From positions 23,866-87,865 of the forward strand of contig MU832090.1 of NCBI GenBank assembly GCA_029204225.1: a stretch of DNA of 64,000 nucleotides, given 5' to 3'. Made by a program: the position numbers and the translations under genes. Shown here in pieces: positions 45,301 to 55,178 of the stretch. The notes beneath the pieces were generated by a model. The model was given only the letters and a program-made list of their open reading frames with translations. It was not told where the DNA came from and did no database searches. Every line of letters starts with the position of its first letter. The first letter of the stretch is position 1. This stretch comes from Diphasiastrum complanatum (lineage: Eukaryota > Streptophyta > Lycopodiopsida > Lycopodiales > Lycopodiaceae).

Positions 45301-46279
45301 ATAAGGATGTAAAGTATTCCTTATGTCTTGTCATGTGAGATGAGGCTCCACTATCAATCCACCAAGGATCATTATCATCTATGTTGGCTAACAAACTTGA
45401 AGTCATAACAAGTGATTCACATGTGTTATGTTCTTCCTCATCTATTGTAAGATTTCCTTGCCTCTCTCCTTGCTCTCTTTTCTTCTTATAACATTCATTT
45501 GCAAAATGACCTTTTATCCCACAATAAAAGCACTTGAACTTTGACTTATTGTTCTTAGTAGAAGAGGAAGAGGAAGAGTGATCATCATGATCAAAGTTAC
45601 CACCTTTGGACCATTTCCCTTTGCCTTTACCTTTGCCCTTGAATTTGCCTTTTGTGAAGAAAGCCTCTTCACCTCCACCTTGCAAGGATGCACCATCAAG
45701 CTTTGATTGCAACCTATGTTCTTCAGCCAATAAGATTTCTTGCAAGTCAACCACACTTGGCAAGACTCTTTGAATGGCAAAACTTTGCACAAGGTTAGCA
45801 TGTTCATTTAGCAAACCATTCAACATAACTTGGACTATTTCACCATCTTTTATGTTCTCATCAATGCATGCTAAATCATCACTTAGGGACTTAACTCTCA
45901 AGATAAATGCATGAGCACTTTCACCCTCTCTTTGCCTACTAGAAAATATTTGTCTCCTTAGGGTCAATACCCTAGATGTGGACTTTGATTCAAAGAGCTT
46001 CTTTAAGGCATTCCATGCCTCACTTGCACTTTGACACTTTCCAACTTCCTTGAGAAGTTCATTTGTAACATTCATTTTAATGATATGAAGAGCCCTTTTG
46101 GCCTTCTTATCAAACCTTTGTTGCTCTTGAAGTGTGAGAGGTCTCTCTTCAATTTCTGCAACTATGTCCATGAGTTCATTCAACTCAAGTAAGGACTCCA
46201 TCCTCACTTTCCAAGTAGAGTAGTTTGATGAACTCAACCTTTCACTAGACTCTAGCATGATCCCACCATTGGAAGCCAT
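42326..46279 (-). CDS. E3 copia gag-pol polyprotein (1,317 aa)
   Basis: A single frame encodes gag with a Lys/Gly-rich basic stretch (TKGKFKGKGKGKGKWSKGG), zinc knuckle CFYCGIKGHFANEC at 250-263 and protease DSG at 309-311. Pre-integrase VWHKRLGHPNFKSLE follows. The integrase core has HSDIHSS, RSDNGGEYTS and QQNGVAERKNR. RT has YKARLVAKGYAQ, MDVTNAFLNGDLEED and YVDDIIL near 987. RNase H has FSDSDFAGDQMDRKS, LSSTEAEYKAL and HARSKHIEIAHHF, with tail ADIFTKPLG. It starts MASNGGIMLE and is the closest relative of E1 in this window. As in E1, the C-terminal NVEEGV is encoded by the polypurine tract and the TGA lies in the LTR. Confidence 0.97.
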   Translation of the reverse strand: MASNGGIMLESSERLSSSNYSTWKVRMESLLELNELMDIVAEIEERPLTLQEQQRFDKKAKRALHIIKMNVTNELLKEVGKCQSASEAWNALKKLFESKSTSRVLTLRRQIFSSRQREGESAHAFILRVKSLSDDLACIDENIKDGEIVQVMLNGLLNEHANLVQSFAIQRVLPSVVDLQEILLAEEHRLQSKLDGASLQGGGEEAFFTKGKFKGKGKGKGKWSKGGNFDHDDHSSSSSSTKNNKSKFKCFYCGIKGHFANECYKKKREQGERQGNLTIDEEEHNTCESLVMTSSLLANIDDNDPWWIDSGASSHMTRHKEYFTSLLSYEGEGNIIYTANDGQCDIKGIGTIPISLSTNRKANLENVLYIPSITKNLLSVSQMIDKGLDVEFIGDACLISKCGSLIAQGRRHGKLFKLDACVISNHEGCMAREQLTNQEVWHKRLGHPNFKSLEVMAKKELVLGLPKSLVANNSVCEHCALSKSHKLAYSRSTSRSKEAFQLVHSDIHSSSTTSNGGAKMYATFIDDFSRYTWIYLLKSKDEVFAAFVKFKNEMENQFNTKIKCLRSDNGGEYTSNRFKDFCIAHGIKREMSSPRTPQQNGVAERKNRTLCECAKAMRLHANLAKSFWGEALACANYLCNRWTSASLDGKTPHEVLYGRRPSVKHCRIFGCTCFVNITLDDRTKEDPSSKKGVFVGYSEVSKAYKVYIPSTKKFVISRDVIFHEENVSNVVDVDVDVPTNHHDVQDVLDEDGDATPKQTSRKTQRQRAKPSRLTYDEKGKQVVDNSNFAFLTSFDEPTCVGEAIQKKEWIQAMDHEHQALIKSNTWRLVKLPKDKKAIGCKWIFKIKTNQDGSINKYKARLVAKGYAQEYGIDYDETFAPVAKMVTIRILISLATLYDWDMWQMDVTNAFLNGDLEEDIYMEQPEGYVSHDEPNHVCYLQKSLYGLKQAPRSWYAKLNSFLLSQNFVMSEYDHSLYFRLNENDITLLLIYVDDIILSGGNNLDIDEIKMALKREFEIQDLGKLHYILGIEIIRTSKSTFICQEKYVNSILKRFHMEDCKVVSTPMESNVKLTTRSNERSFKDITLYRKLIGSLIWLTITRPDLSFVVGKLSQFMQDPSEAHWNLGKRVLRYISGSRDFGILYGGTTPNLCGFSDSDFAGDQMDRKSTSAFAIYLGDGVVSWLSKKQPTISLSSTEAEYKALTTCTKEILWIKRMLLDLHLLEPEKTPIILCDNLSAQSLASNPVFHARSKHIEIAHHFVRDQVIAKEVELQHVSSKECVADIFTKPLGKDLYLMHRSNLGMCSKTMLKLASNVEEGV

Positions 46280-47438
46280 GATTCTAATGTTTCTTCAACT
46301 TTTAGGTTCTGTCCTAAAGCACTTAGCACTCACTTTTCTCTCAACAAATGATAGATAAAGAGATCTATGAAGATTTAGGACCCTAAAACACTTCTATCTT
46401 GAACCTAGATGGTTTCCAAGCATAGAAAGGAAGATTGAAACACATGCAACACTTTGCACACACTAAGAATGGATTACAAAATCAAACCAACCTGAACACA
46501 CTCTTGCTTAAGCTCTCAAACTTTCCAGCAAGTGACCAAATCAAGTTATGGTGTGAAGAGTTACTTGCATTCTTAGAAAATACCCAAAACTAGGATGCCA
46601 AGATTACCTAGTAATGAACAAACTTGATCAACATATGATCAACACATAAAATATTGATTCAACCTGTAAAACCACATGTAAACCACACTTCTAAAAGTTT
46701 ATAAACTCCATCAAGTGATAAATACAAGATTTAGAGGTGAATGAATGAGCACACTTAGTGAATCACAAGACTAGCTTCACTATCTTGTCAAATCTTGGTG
46801 TTTAGATGTAGATCTAAGATCACTTCACATGAGAATGTTCCTCAACCTGTTAAGAACCTGAAAACACACTTGCATAATGGTTAACACCTTCCAGCAAATG
46901 CTCCAATCAAATTACATAAGGAGAGTTACTTACATGCTCAACAAAGTACACCAAAATTTATGCCAAAATTGATGACAATCTTTACAATATGCTCTTCACA
47001 ATGGAGCTTACAATATGTTCACCCAAAAAAGGGGATCTTTCATCCAAATGGGAGCTTTGCTCAGCCTTTAGGAGAATTACAACTCACTCAAAAGAGCATT
47101 TGTCATCCACTTAAGGAGAAGTTTCATCCACTTAAGGAGAGTGTTCATCCAAGAATGGAGATTGTCAACAATAGGATTGAAAAGAACATTGTTAGTATTG
47201 AATATGCACAAGCCTCACAATCACAAATGATTAGGTGTTATGATCTGATCCAAAATAGTTTCTTTTCAGCCTCTGATCTTCAATAGACCTGAAATATGCT
47301 TTTGATCCACAAGTTCAACTCACAAAACAAAGGTTAGTAAGATTTGATCAACAAAGCAATGCAAAATCATGCTAGAACTTGATCAAACATCCAAATATCA
47401 CCAAAAATGGAATACTTACTGTAAATAGAAGCCAACCA
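46280..47438 (-). other. Untranslated leader of E3
   Basis: About 1.17 kb between the primer-binding site and the ATG, roughly twice the E1 leader. It contains a short direct repeat (TTCATCCACTTAAGGAGA-like, two copies near 47105-47145) and A-rich tracts. An open stretch on the opposite strand (46960-47286) has no recognisable features and is probably fortuitous. Confidence 0.6.
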
Positions 47439-47450
47439 GATCTGATACCA
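47439..47450 (-). other. Primer-binding site of E3
   Basis: The minus strand reads TGGTATCAGATC next to the 5' LTR. It is an initiator tRNA(Met)-type site with one difference (T for G at position 11) from those of E1 and E2. Confidence 0.85.
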
Positions 47451-48105
47451 TGTGAAAAATACAGATCCTAAGTGGATCTAAACTCCAAGATCATTGGCTT
47501 GAATGCTTGCACTCCAAACTACATAAGCTAGGAATTGGCAACACATTCTATGCTACCTAGAATGCAAAGAACTTGATCAAAAAACATTTATCACAAATGG
47601 AAACTTCCATAAACATCAAGTGCGGCCCAAAATAGCATTATACAGTCCATAATACATCAGCCTACCACTTTTGGAAAGCACCTAAGATCATACACAATAG
47701 CTTGAAGACAATACACACAACAATGCTCTCAATGGAGGAAGAAACAATGACAATGATCTATTGATCTCAATGAAGCATACAAAAGGTTTCTCCAACCTGT
47801 TCTCCACGACTTCCCTACTATTTATGGATGAGGAAGATGACTCTCTCTCCTCTCTCTAGAAGGTACTTGACCCTAGATATTCCCTATATAGGAAAAATAG
47901 CTAAAAATGGCTTATATGACCAAAATACATCAAAATGGTCTCATTTTGAAGGGTATGAAGTTTGACACTTCATCATACTGAAAAAATACAGTAAATAAAA
48001 ACATTGTGGCCTGGTTCACACGTGCAAAACTCCAGAACCAAAACTATTTACAATTTTAGCCAATTTAGGTCTCAAACTAGCTAGGAAATGTTGACAATTT
48101 TCACA
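47451..48105 (-). repeat. 5' LTR of E3 (right)
   Basis: 655 bp, TGTGAAAAATACAG...AATTTTCACA, followed by GGAAT. The minus strand has a TATATAGGGA promoter-like motif at about 47881-47890 and a TTCACACGTGC box near 48015. Confidence 0.95.
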
Positions 48106-48110
48106 GGAAT

Positions 48111-49091
48111 GAGGACTTGAAGCATGGATGAGAAAAGTGATATGAAGCTTCAAGATTAATTATATGGTGTATCATCGGGGAAGGAATGGGTGTGGACAAG
48201 GGATGATAGAGATCTTGCGTGTCTTTTTATACATGTTCATAACCAATGCTCAATGTACATTTTTCCAAAGAGTCATCATTGTTTGCCATTGAAAATGACA
48301 TTTGTCCTTGGGATTGTGTATCTATAGTTCCATTCACTGATGGATTTGGAATTTCTTCATTATTGCAACTTTTGAGCTTGTTGAAGTAGCTGGCATGGAT
48401 ATATAGCTGAAAAAGTGTGGATTTTGTATCGCTTACATAAAACCAACTGCTTATTGAAGGTGGTTGTGGTTTTTTGTGAACATTCCATCTTGTTGAAAAG
48501 ATGGATCATTTGTTGGATAATATTGGTAGCCAGATAATGTGCTCCGATGATTTCCAAATAGAACATATATTGTGAAGTCCCTTAACGACTTTTCTCCAAC
48601 CTATATGTTGTTTCTTGGGAGTCCACACATGAAAAAAAATATTGCGTGGAAGCGTGTGTGAGTAGTCTCTGGCTTGTGTCTTCTGAGTAGTGATTTTTCC
48701 TCACATTTGAATTGTGCTTTGGGGTTGCACAACATCGCTTGTGAAGATAATTTGTGTTGGCGATACACCGGTAGATAATATGTGATGGAGTATGGTGATA
48801 ATGGCGGTGCACAAGGTAGTGTTGTTGTGTGATCTTTTTGACTCTGTACAACAATTGAATGTTTTGGAATAGAAGCTGAAAGTTACGCCTGAGTACTTTA
48901 AAGATTTTTTGACTGACAGACATGCAAGAAAACAAAAACATAACGTAAAAGGGTGTAAAAAGAAAAGTAAAAAAATGAGCAAACTAAAAGAACATGTCAC
49001 AAAATGACATAGGTTACAGACTTACAAACACATATTTGGACTCACATAACAAACGTCAATCAGTAAATCTCCCAGACATAGCACAACTGTG
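48111..49091 (-). other. Internal region of G downstream of gag
   Basis: About 1 kb between the gag ORF and the E3 insertion. Open stretches (for example 48941-48582) show no pol motifs on either strand. This is where protease and RT would begin in an autonomous gypsy element. Confidence 0.5.
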
Positions 49092-50351
49092 TCAGCGCAA
49101 GCGTGAAGGGCAATCCTTAACATGGTGGTCAATGCCACAATTTTCACAAGCTGGTGGAAAACGAAGTTTGTTTGGGCAGCAAATACTAGGATGTTTATCT
49201 GCACAGATAAAGCATCCGTGTATTACGAGAAATTGTTGCGTCGTAAACACAGCTTGGTTTGGATCGTATATCGGGGCATTAGGTTCATATGGATAATATA
49301 CCACTGCTTCAGAGGAGTATCCTGGTGGAGTAGTGACGTCCACAAAATAAGTTGATAGATCTATGGAATTTGGATCAAAAAAATGCACAGCTGGTTGTGA
49401 AATGGGTTGATTAACGACAAAGTGCTAGTGTGGTTGGAACTAATTGGGTGCAATTGGTCGTGGTTGATAAACTCCTAGTGGTGGCATGGGTTGTTGTGGA
49501 GTGAAGGGGCGGTAATCCTGATACATTGGTCTGGGTGCTAGTGGGAGATGGGTTTTCAAATGGGGACGATTCTGCAAACAGATAGGACACCAAACATGTT
49601 CTCTTGCTGGAAAAGATTTATCAACAATATTTTTCATAGCATTTTGGAAATCAGTCGTTAGTTTGTCCATGTGAGTTTGTTGAGCTTGCTGCCAAGTTTC
49701 CATTTGATGTAGAAGTTCTAAAGATTGGGCTGTATTCCCAATCTTTTGGTTGTGAAGATGTTCGAGGAGTTTGGATTTCTTGTCGTGGTAATCAAAGTCT
49801 TCATCGGACCCCTCGTCTTCTTCGCAAATGGCATCAGTCATGACATCCTTAAGTTGATCATAAAGATCAACTGGTTTCAGTTCTCAGTGGATACTTTTAA
49901 GGAGTCCAACCAGGAACAATTTGATGATCGTTCGTTCGGTGATATGCTCATCAACACATTCTATCTTGAGACGTTTAAAATGTTCAATGTAGCTTCTTAC
50001 AGACTCTTCGCGATGCATCTTGATATGTGTGATTTGGATGAATGGACTTTGAGTCAGTTTAGAAAGTTTGAAACGCTTGATAAGAGCGTCTTTGAAGGTA
50101 TTCCAAGAAATAAGATCAAGAACTTCTAGGTTGAGATACCACTCTTTGGCTGTTCCATAGAGCACCATAGGAAATAGTTTGAGCTTTTCAGTTTCAGAGG
50201 TGTCTCCATAGAAGTGACATGCATTATCAAAGTTTTGAAGAAATCTATCTGGGTCAGATTCTCCATCGTACTTTGGTGCAACAATGCGTGGGATTCTGCG
50301 TTCTACGCATGGAGGTGCAGCATTAAAAGATTCAGCACAATCTCGTGACAT
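49092..50351 (-). pseudogene. Gypsy-type gag of element G
   Basis: One minus-strand frame of 420 codons with three in-frame stops (after GLLKSIH, PRPIAPN and FQPH). The N-terminal half is a Retrotrans_gag-like domain: PRIVAPKYDGESDPDRFLQN, KLFPMVLYGTAKEWYLNLE, SWNTFKDALIKRFKLS and ESVRSYIEHFKRLKIECVDE. A Pro/Gln-rich region follows. The C-terminus has two compact Cys/His clusters (CFICADKHPSICC and CENCGIDHHVKDC) that are one residue short of the CX2CX4HX4C consensus, suggesting diverged zinc knuckles. No pol follows. The start MSRDCAESFN is the first ATG after the leader. Confidence 0.8.
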
Positions 50352-51625
50352 GATGCAGAATGAGAAACAGAATAACAGTACAAATGATCAGTACAGTACT
50401 GTACTTGGTCACAAAAGATCACAAAAGTGGTTTACTTGCAAGATAGTGAATTTGGCTCGAATCTATACTTTCCTGGAGTAACAGAAGTCACAAACAGGCT
50501 GTTGAATCATAATACAATACTCGCAAATTCTGACAGTTAATTTTCACTGACAAAATATGAATTTTTTTAATTTTTTGACTTTTTTGTAAAGGATAGAATT
50601 CGTAGAGGATGTATGGAAATCGTTCAGACTGTGGGCGATTTTGTGGGATAGTCGGCGAATTTTGATATTCAGAAATTTTTTTTTTTTTTTTTAGAATTCA
50701 CTAGAAATTGGGCATATTGTGGACGATTTCGTGGTATGATCGGCGAATTCTGATAAGGAGTTTTCATAGACAGAATATGAATTTTTAAAATTTTTGGTTT
50801 TTTTGTAAAGGACAGAATTCACAGAGGATGTATAGAAATTGTTCAGACTGTGGGCGATTTCATGGGATGGTCGGCGAATTCTGATACTGAGATTTTTTTT
50901 TTTTTTTTTGGAATTCGTCAGAAATCGTGCACATTGTGGACGATTTCATGGTAGGTCGGCAAATTCTGATAAGAAGTTTTCACAGACAGAATATGAATTT
51001 TAAAAATTTTTTTTGCTTCTTTGTGAAGGACAGAATTCGCAGAGAATGTATAGAAATCGTTCAGACTGTGGGCGATTTCGTGGTATGGTCGACGAATTCT
51101 GATACGGATGTTTTGCTGATAGATAAGAATAAAAGTGGAAAAAGTGATTTTCTGACAGAAAACAGGCTAAATCTCTAAGATAGAATTTGCGGAGCTGTTG
51201 GAGGACTGATCTTGCATAGATCTAACCTCAGTGAAGCCGGCGAATTTCGACACAAAGATTTGAGTGGAAAACAAAGGATTTTGATAGTAAAACAGTGGGT
51301 TTTCGAAAAATGTAAGCAGGGTCAGAATTCGTGGAGGTGATAGAATGGAAGATCCATGTTTGTTATGGCTGCAGACAGACCAACGAATTCTGATATGCTT
51401 GTTTGGTCGAAAAAAAATGTCACTTGGGTCACTTCTTTCAAAGAAAATGCCCAAGTTGACACTTTTGTTGCTTCCCCCCGGCTTGATAGGTTGCTCAACA
51501 GCTCTTGTAGGACTTGGAGAGAAGTCTTGTGCTGTAGTGTGAAGGAAAATAGCAAGTAAGCATACACACAAGCACGTTAGTAAAAAAAAAAACAAGTAAG
51601 CTATGTAAAAAAAAAAACTTAGAAA
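50352..51625 (-). repeat. Leader of G with ~218-bp tandem repeats
   Basis: Between 50540 and 51130 a unit of about 218 bp is repeated about 2.5 times (ACARAATATGAATTTT at about 50552, 50770 and 50986). Each unit is itself two related ~110-bp halves sharing GGACGATTTCGTGG or GGGCGATTTCGTGG and GTCGGCGAATTCTGATA. T-tracts of 16-18 nt occur at the same place in the units. The block lies between the primer-binding site and gag. Confidence 0.75.
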
Positions 51626-51641
51626 GCGGCAACAACGCCAA
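51626..51641 (-). other. Primer-binding site of G
   Basis: The minus strand reads TTGGCGTTGTTGCCGC right after the LTR end. It resembles the TTGGCGCCGTTGCC-type sites of many plant gypsy elements, and differs from the initiator-Met sites of the copia elements here. The tRNA is not identified. Confidence 0.6.
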
Positions 51642-52489
51642 TGTTGGAAGTATTTCTACTTTCTACGGTGGCTAGGTCTAATGAAGAGTTCATGCGTAGT
51701 ATAGTGGTAGACCGGTCGTCCACCTTCTAAGTTCTACAAAGCTTAACAACTGTGAAATAAAACATAAACGAAAAGGGAGCACCAAGGCTTCCCAACTGGT
51801 GCTCGAAATAGAAACTAATTAAGGCGTGGCTAAGGCGGTATCCAACTAGTAAGGATCAACAATAAACTAGGCTTGCTAAGGCTTCCCAACTAGCAAACCG
51901 TAAAACTAATACTAACTCCCAAGGGGAAATGAAATAATAAATTGCGACTAACTAAATAATTATCAAATAAAGCATGCCACAATAATCCAATGAAAGGAGG
52001 CAAGAGGAGGCCCGAGCACCTTCCCTCAAGCTATGCACCTTCCAATGGGAACACAAAGAAATAGAATGATAATCTCAAAGAGAGAGCAATTTAGCATAAT
52101 CTCAGAGTGTTGTTTTACAAGGGAAATGCCTCTCTTCTTATAGCAAGAAGGGCCTTCCATAAGCTTCTACTAACTTATGGGATTATTTTCTAAAACTTGC
52201 AATTCTAAGACTTCTAAACTTCTCCACTTCTAACTTAGAAAGCCTAAGACTCTAAACTTAGAACTCAAGATAACTTAGAATCTTTTATTTTCTAAGCTTA
52301 AGTTTCTAAGTTTAAGTTCTCTAAGTTAAGTTTTCTAAATTAGAAGTTTAGAATTTAATTAAGTTTCTACCCATGGACTTATAACACACATGCCATGGTA
52401 GGAGTTTATTAACAAGTACTCACGATGGGTTATTATAATACACATGCCACGGTGTTTTATTTTACTTTGATTCTACTTTGTTGCTAACA
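51642..52489 (-). repeat. 5' LTR of G (right)
   Basis: 848 bp, TGTTGGAAGTATTTC...TTGCTAACA on the plus strand. It is about 45 bp shorter than the left LTR owing to loss of one CTAAGGCGGTACC module near 51840, and has scattered substitutions. The greater divergence than in E1-E3 agrees with an older insertion. Confidence 0.9.
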
Positions 52490-53250
52490 TTGGATTCTTG
52501 TAGCAATCCATGGCTGCATGACCCTTTTTGTGGCAATGGATACACTCAATCTTCAAATTGAACCAGCACGAATCAACATTATGTCCTTCACGTCTGCATC
52601 TCATGCGTGTTTTCTTGTCGTCATTCTGTTGTTTAGGCTTTTCTTTGTTCTTCCAACTGTCTTTGTTGGATCCCTCTGATTGTTGGTCTCGATCTTGCTT
52701 TCGGTCTGACTCCCTCTTAGGCTTGAACTCCTTTGGCTTTTCATCGTTCTGATAAAAGAGGTATGTCTCTGCCATCCCATCACAGATTTATAAGCTGATA
52801 TTCAAGAAGCATGATCTGGCTGCGTGATTTCGTCTGAAATCTGGTAAGCAATGTATCCCACATCTCTCTTGCATTAGAGAGTGTCGCGAGGTCAAGTGTC
52901 AGGCTATCTTCAATGGATAATGACAATACGACTACTGCCTTGTCGTTCTTCTCTCTTCATTCTCGTAGCTCTTTTCCAGTAGTTGTAGGCATCTCTTTAG
53001 TGCCATCTACCCAAGGCCATAGTCCTTCTCCCTTCAATATGAGAGAGGTCTTTATCTTCCATGCTAGGAAGTTCGACCCAGTTGAGTCGAGGATTGTGCA
53101 GATCTTCGACTGTATACTGCTGATCGATGCCATTGCTGTAGATTGTGTTCTTCGGCTGTTTTTTCTAGTTTCTTGTTCTGAATGCTTGTCTCCTGGATCT
53201 GATAGCTCTTTAGTTATACCAGGTCTTGGATATGAGCCTCTCGTGGCTCT
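52490..53250 (-). pseudogene. Copia B: gag piece
   Basis: On the minus strand the gag starts MASISSIQSKICTILDSTG (about 53150) and reads KTSLILKGEGLWPWVDGTKE, with a frameshift at about 52950, LDLATLSNAREMWDTLL, then a basic region and two zinc knuckles (CRREGHNVDSC, CIHCHKKGHAAMDC). It ends at ...YKNP at 52490, where G is inserted; the reading continues at 33052. It is closely similar to element C gag at 58.3-59.2 kb. A decayed primer-binding site (minus strand TATCAGAGCC) is at about 53244-53253. Confidence 0.82.
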
Positions 53251-53255
53251 GATAA

Positions 53256-53445
53256 TAGATGATGTGGCACATTGTGTGCACCTATGGCCGCGCATGGGAT
53301 CCCATCCCCACCACCTAGCCACCCTCCATCTTTCCCCTTTGATCCCAAAAGGGTTGGTACCAGGGGACAAGGGTATTGTGTCTTCGATGAGCTTATATGT
53401 GGGTGATGTTTTAGTCTCCATTTACTTATGGGACAAATTAGGGTA
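53256..53445 (-). repeat. 5' LTR region of copia B
   Basis: The sequence adjoining the decayed PBS starts TGATGTGGCACATTGTG (plus strand) and is shared with 13640-13837. The opposite LTR of B is lost, so the full LTR length is unknown; it may extend further right. Confidence 0.55.
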
Positions 53446-54173
<728 letters not shown>

Positions 54174-54339
54174 GAGTCATATACCCTAAAATTGCAACTA
54201 TGTCCCCTATCAATGTCAAAAGATATTGAACACATGTCAATAGGTATAACTGCACCGAATGTATAAGATAATTAGCTACATGCACACATACATGGATTCA
54301 TGTATAGTATGAGACATCTATGTGACATGCACTATTAAA

Positions 54340-54700
54340 TTATCATTCTACGCAAAATTAACATAATGACAACCTAGAAAAGACATCATTTATGCCAAGT
54401 TTGTAATTTTCTATTTGTGAACTGATTTGTAGATAGGTGGGAACATAAAAGTAGATAAATGAATCTAATAGTACAGAACTCTAAGGTTAATACAAATGTG
54501 CCTTGTATTTTTTTGGATGCATCTCAATAAGTACGTACCAACACATTGATGTATTGAACAATATTAAATCTCTTTGGTATAACGGCCTTTCAATATGGTT
54601 ATATAATGGCTTAGAAAACTACCATTTATTGTTGGTCTATATGAGAGCATGATTTATGCAAAAATTATATTTTTAAATTAGTTTTTAGTATTTGGATTTA
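54340..54700 (-). repeat. Decayed inverted units of the ~370-bp satellite
   Basis: Read on the minus strand these match the array at 29.5-32.3 kb. In plus orientation, CATTTATGCCAAGTTTGTAA, GTAGATAGGTGGGAACATAA and AATGGCTTAGAAAACTACC correspond to the reverse complement of satellite landmarks. A second partial unit follows (GATTTATGCAAAAATTATAT at about 54648). They lie 0.5-0.8 kb beyond the 3' end of the CACTA transposase, where CACTA subterminal repeats are expected. Confidence 0.6.
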
Positions 54701-55178
54701 TTTATGCTATAAGAAATTAATTTTCACATTGCTCTTCAGAATTAGATTTTGGTAAATAGATATTTTGTTCATTGATCTTGTCCCATCGTAAGCGCAAGTT
54801 TCTCATATAATATTTCAAATCCATGGTCTAATCACTATTTGCATGTCCATGATGTGGGATGCATATTCTAGTCACCTTCATTTGATATAGGCAATTTGAA
54901 CAATAAAAGAGGTATTCAAGAAAAATGAATGTGCCTCATATGTTAGTTGATTCAATGTGCCTCCATAAGATAATTACATATATTTTCATGATATAAACAA
55001 ATGAATTCATTAGCAAGTTGATTGATGTACTTAAGATCTATGGTTAACAATATAGAATGTCAAAAATATAATGGGTATCTACAAATTGTAAACTGAAATT
55101 CAACCTATTCAAAAACATTTACAGTTATCTAGCTATGAGCAAGATGACCAAATGTCAAAAACCATGCATATATTCAAC
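54701..55178. other. AT-rich 3' flank of the CACTA transposase
   Basis: No gene is visible. It is probably the 3' UTR and internal non-coding part of the CACTA element. No CACTA terminus with a matching inverted partner was found. Confidence 0.4.

Larger units (their letters stand above)
41676..48105 (-). mobile_element. Intact Ty1/copia element E3
   Basis: 6,430 bp with two 655-bp LTRs and a perfect 5-bp target duplication, GGAAT (41671-41675 and 48106-48110). By eye the LTRs differ at two positions. The primer-binding site, a 1.17-kb leader, one uninterrupted polyprotein ORF and a polypurine tract are present. It is inserted in the internal region of G, and truncated fragment E (5150-7672) belongs to the same family. 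Confidence 0.96.
33053..52489 (-). mobile_element. Gag-only gypsy-type LTR element G, carrying nested insertions
   Basis: The left LTR (33053-33131 plus 40126-40938) and the right LTR (51642-52489) share TGTTGGAAGTATTTC...TTGCTAACA. The flanks ttggg and ttgga form an imperfect 5-bp duplication inside copia B. Without nested insertions the internal region is about 4.3 kb (40939-41675 and 48111-51641). It contains a PBS, a repeat-rich leader and a gag-like ORF, but no protease, RT, RNase H or integrase that I can detect on either strand. This fits a TR-GAG-type non-autonomous element. Y plus E2 interrupt its left LTR and E3 interrupts its body. Confidence 0.8.

Noticed and set aside
46960-47286. 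Plus-strand open stretch of 108 codons
   Set aside because: It lies antisense in the leader of E3, its pattern comes from short direct repeats, and no family motif is present.
48582-48941. 119-codon minus-strand open stretch in G
   Set aside because: Searched by eye for protease, RT and integrase motifs; none found. Treated as non-coding interior of G.
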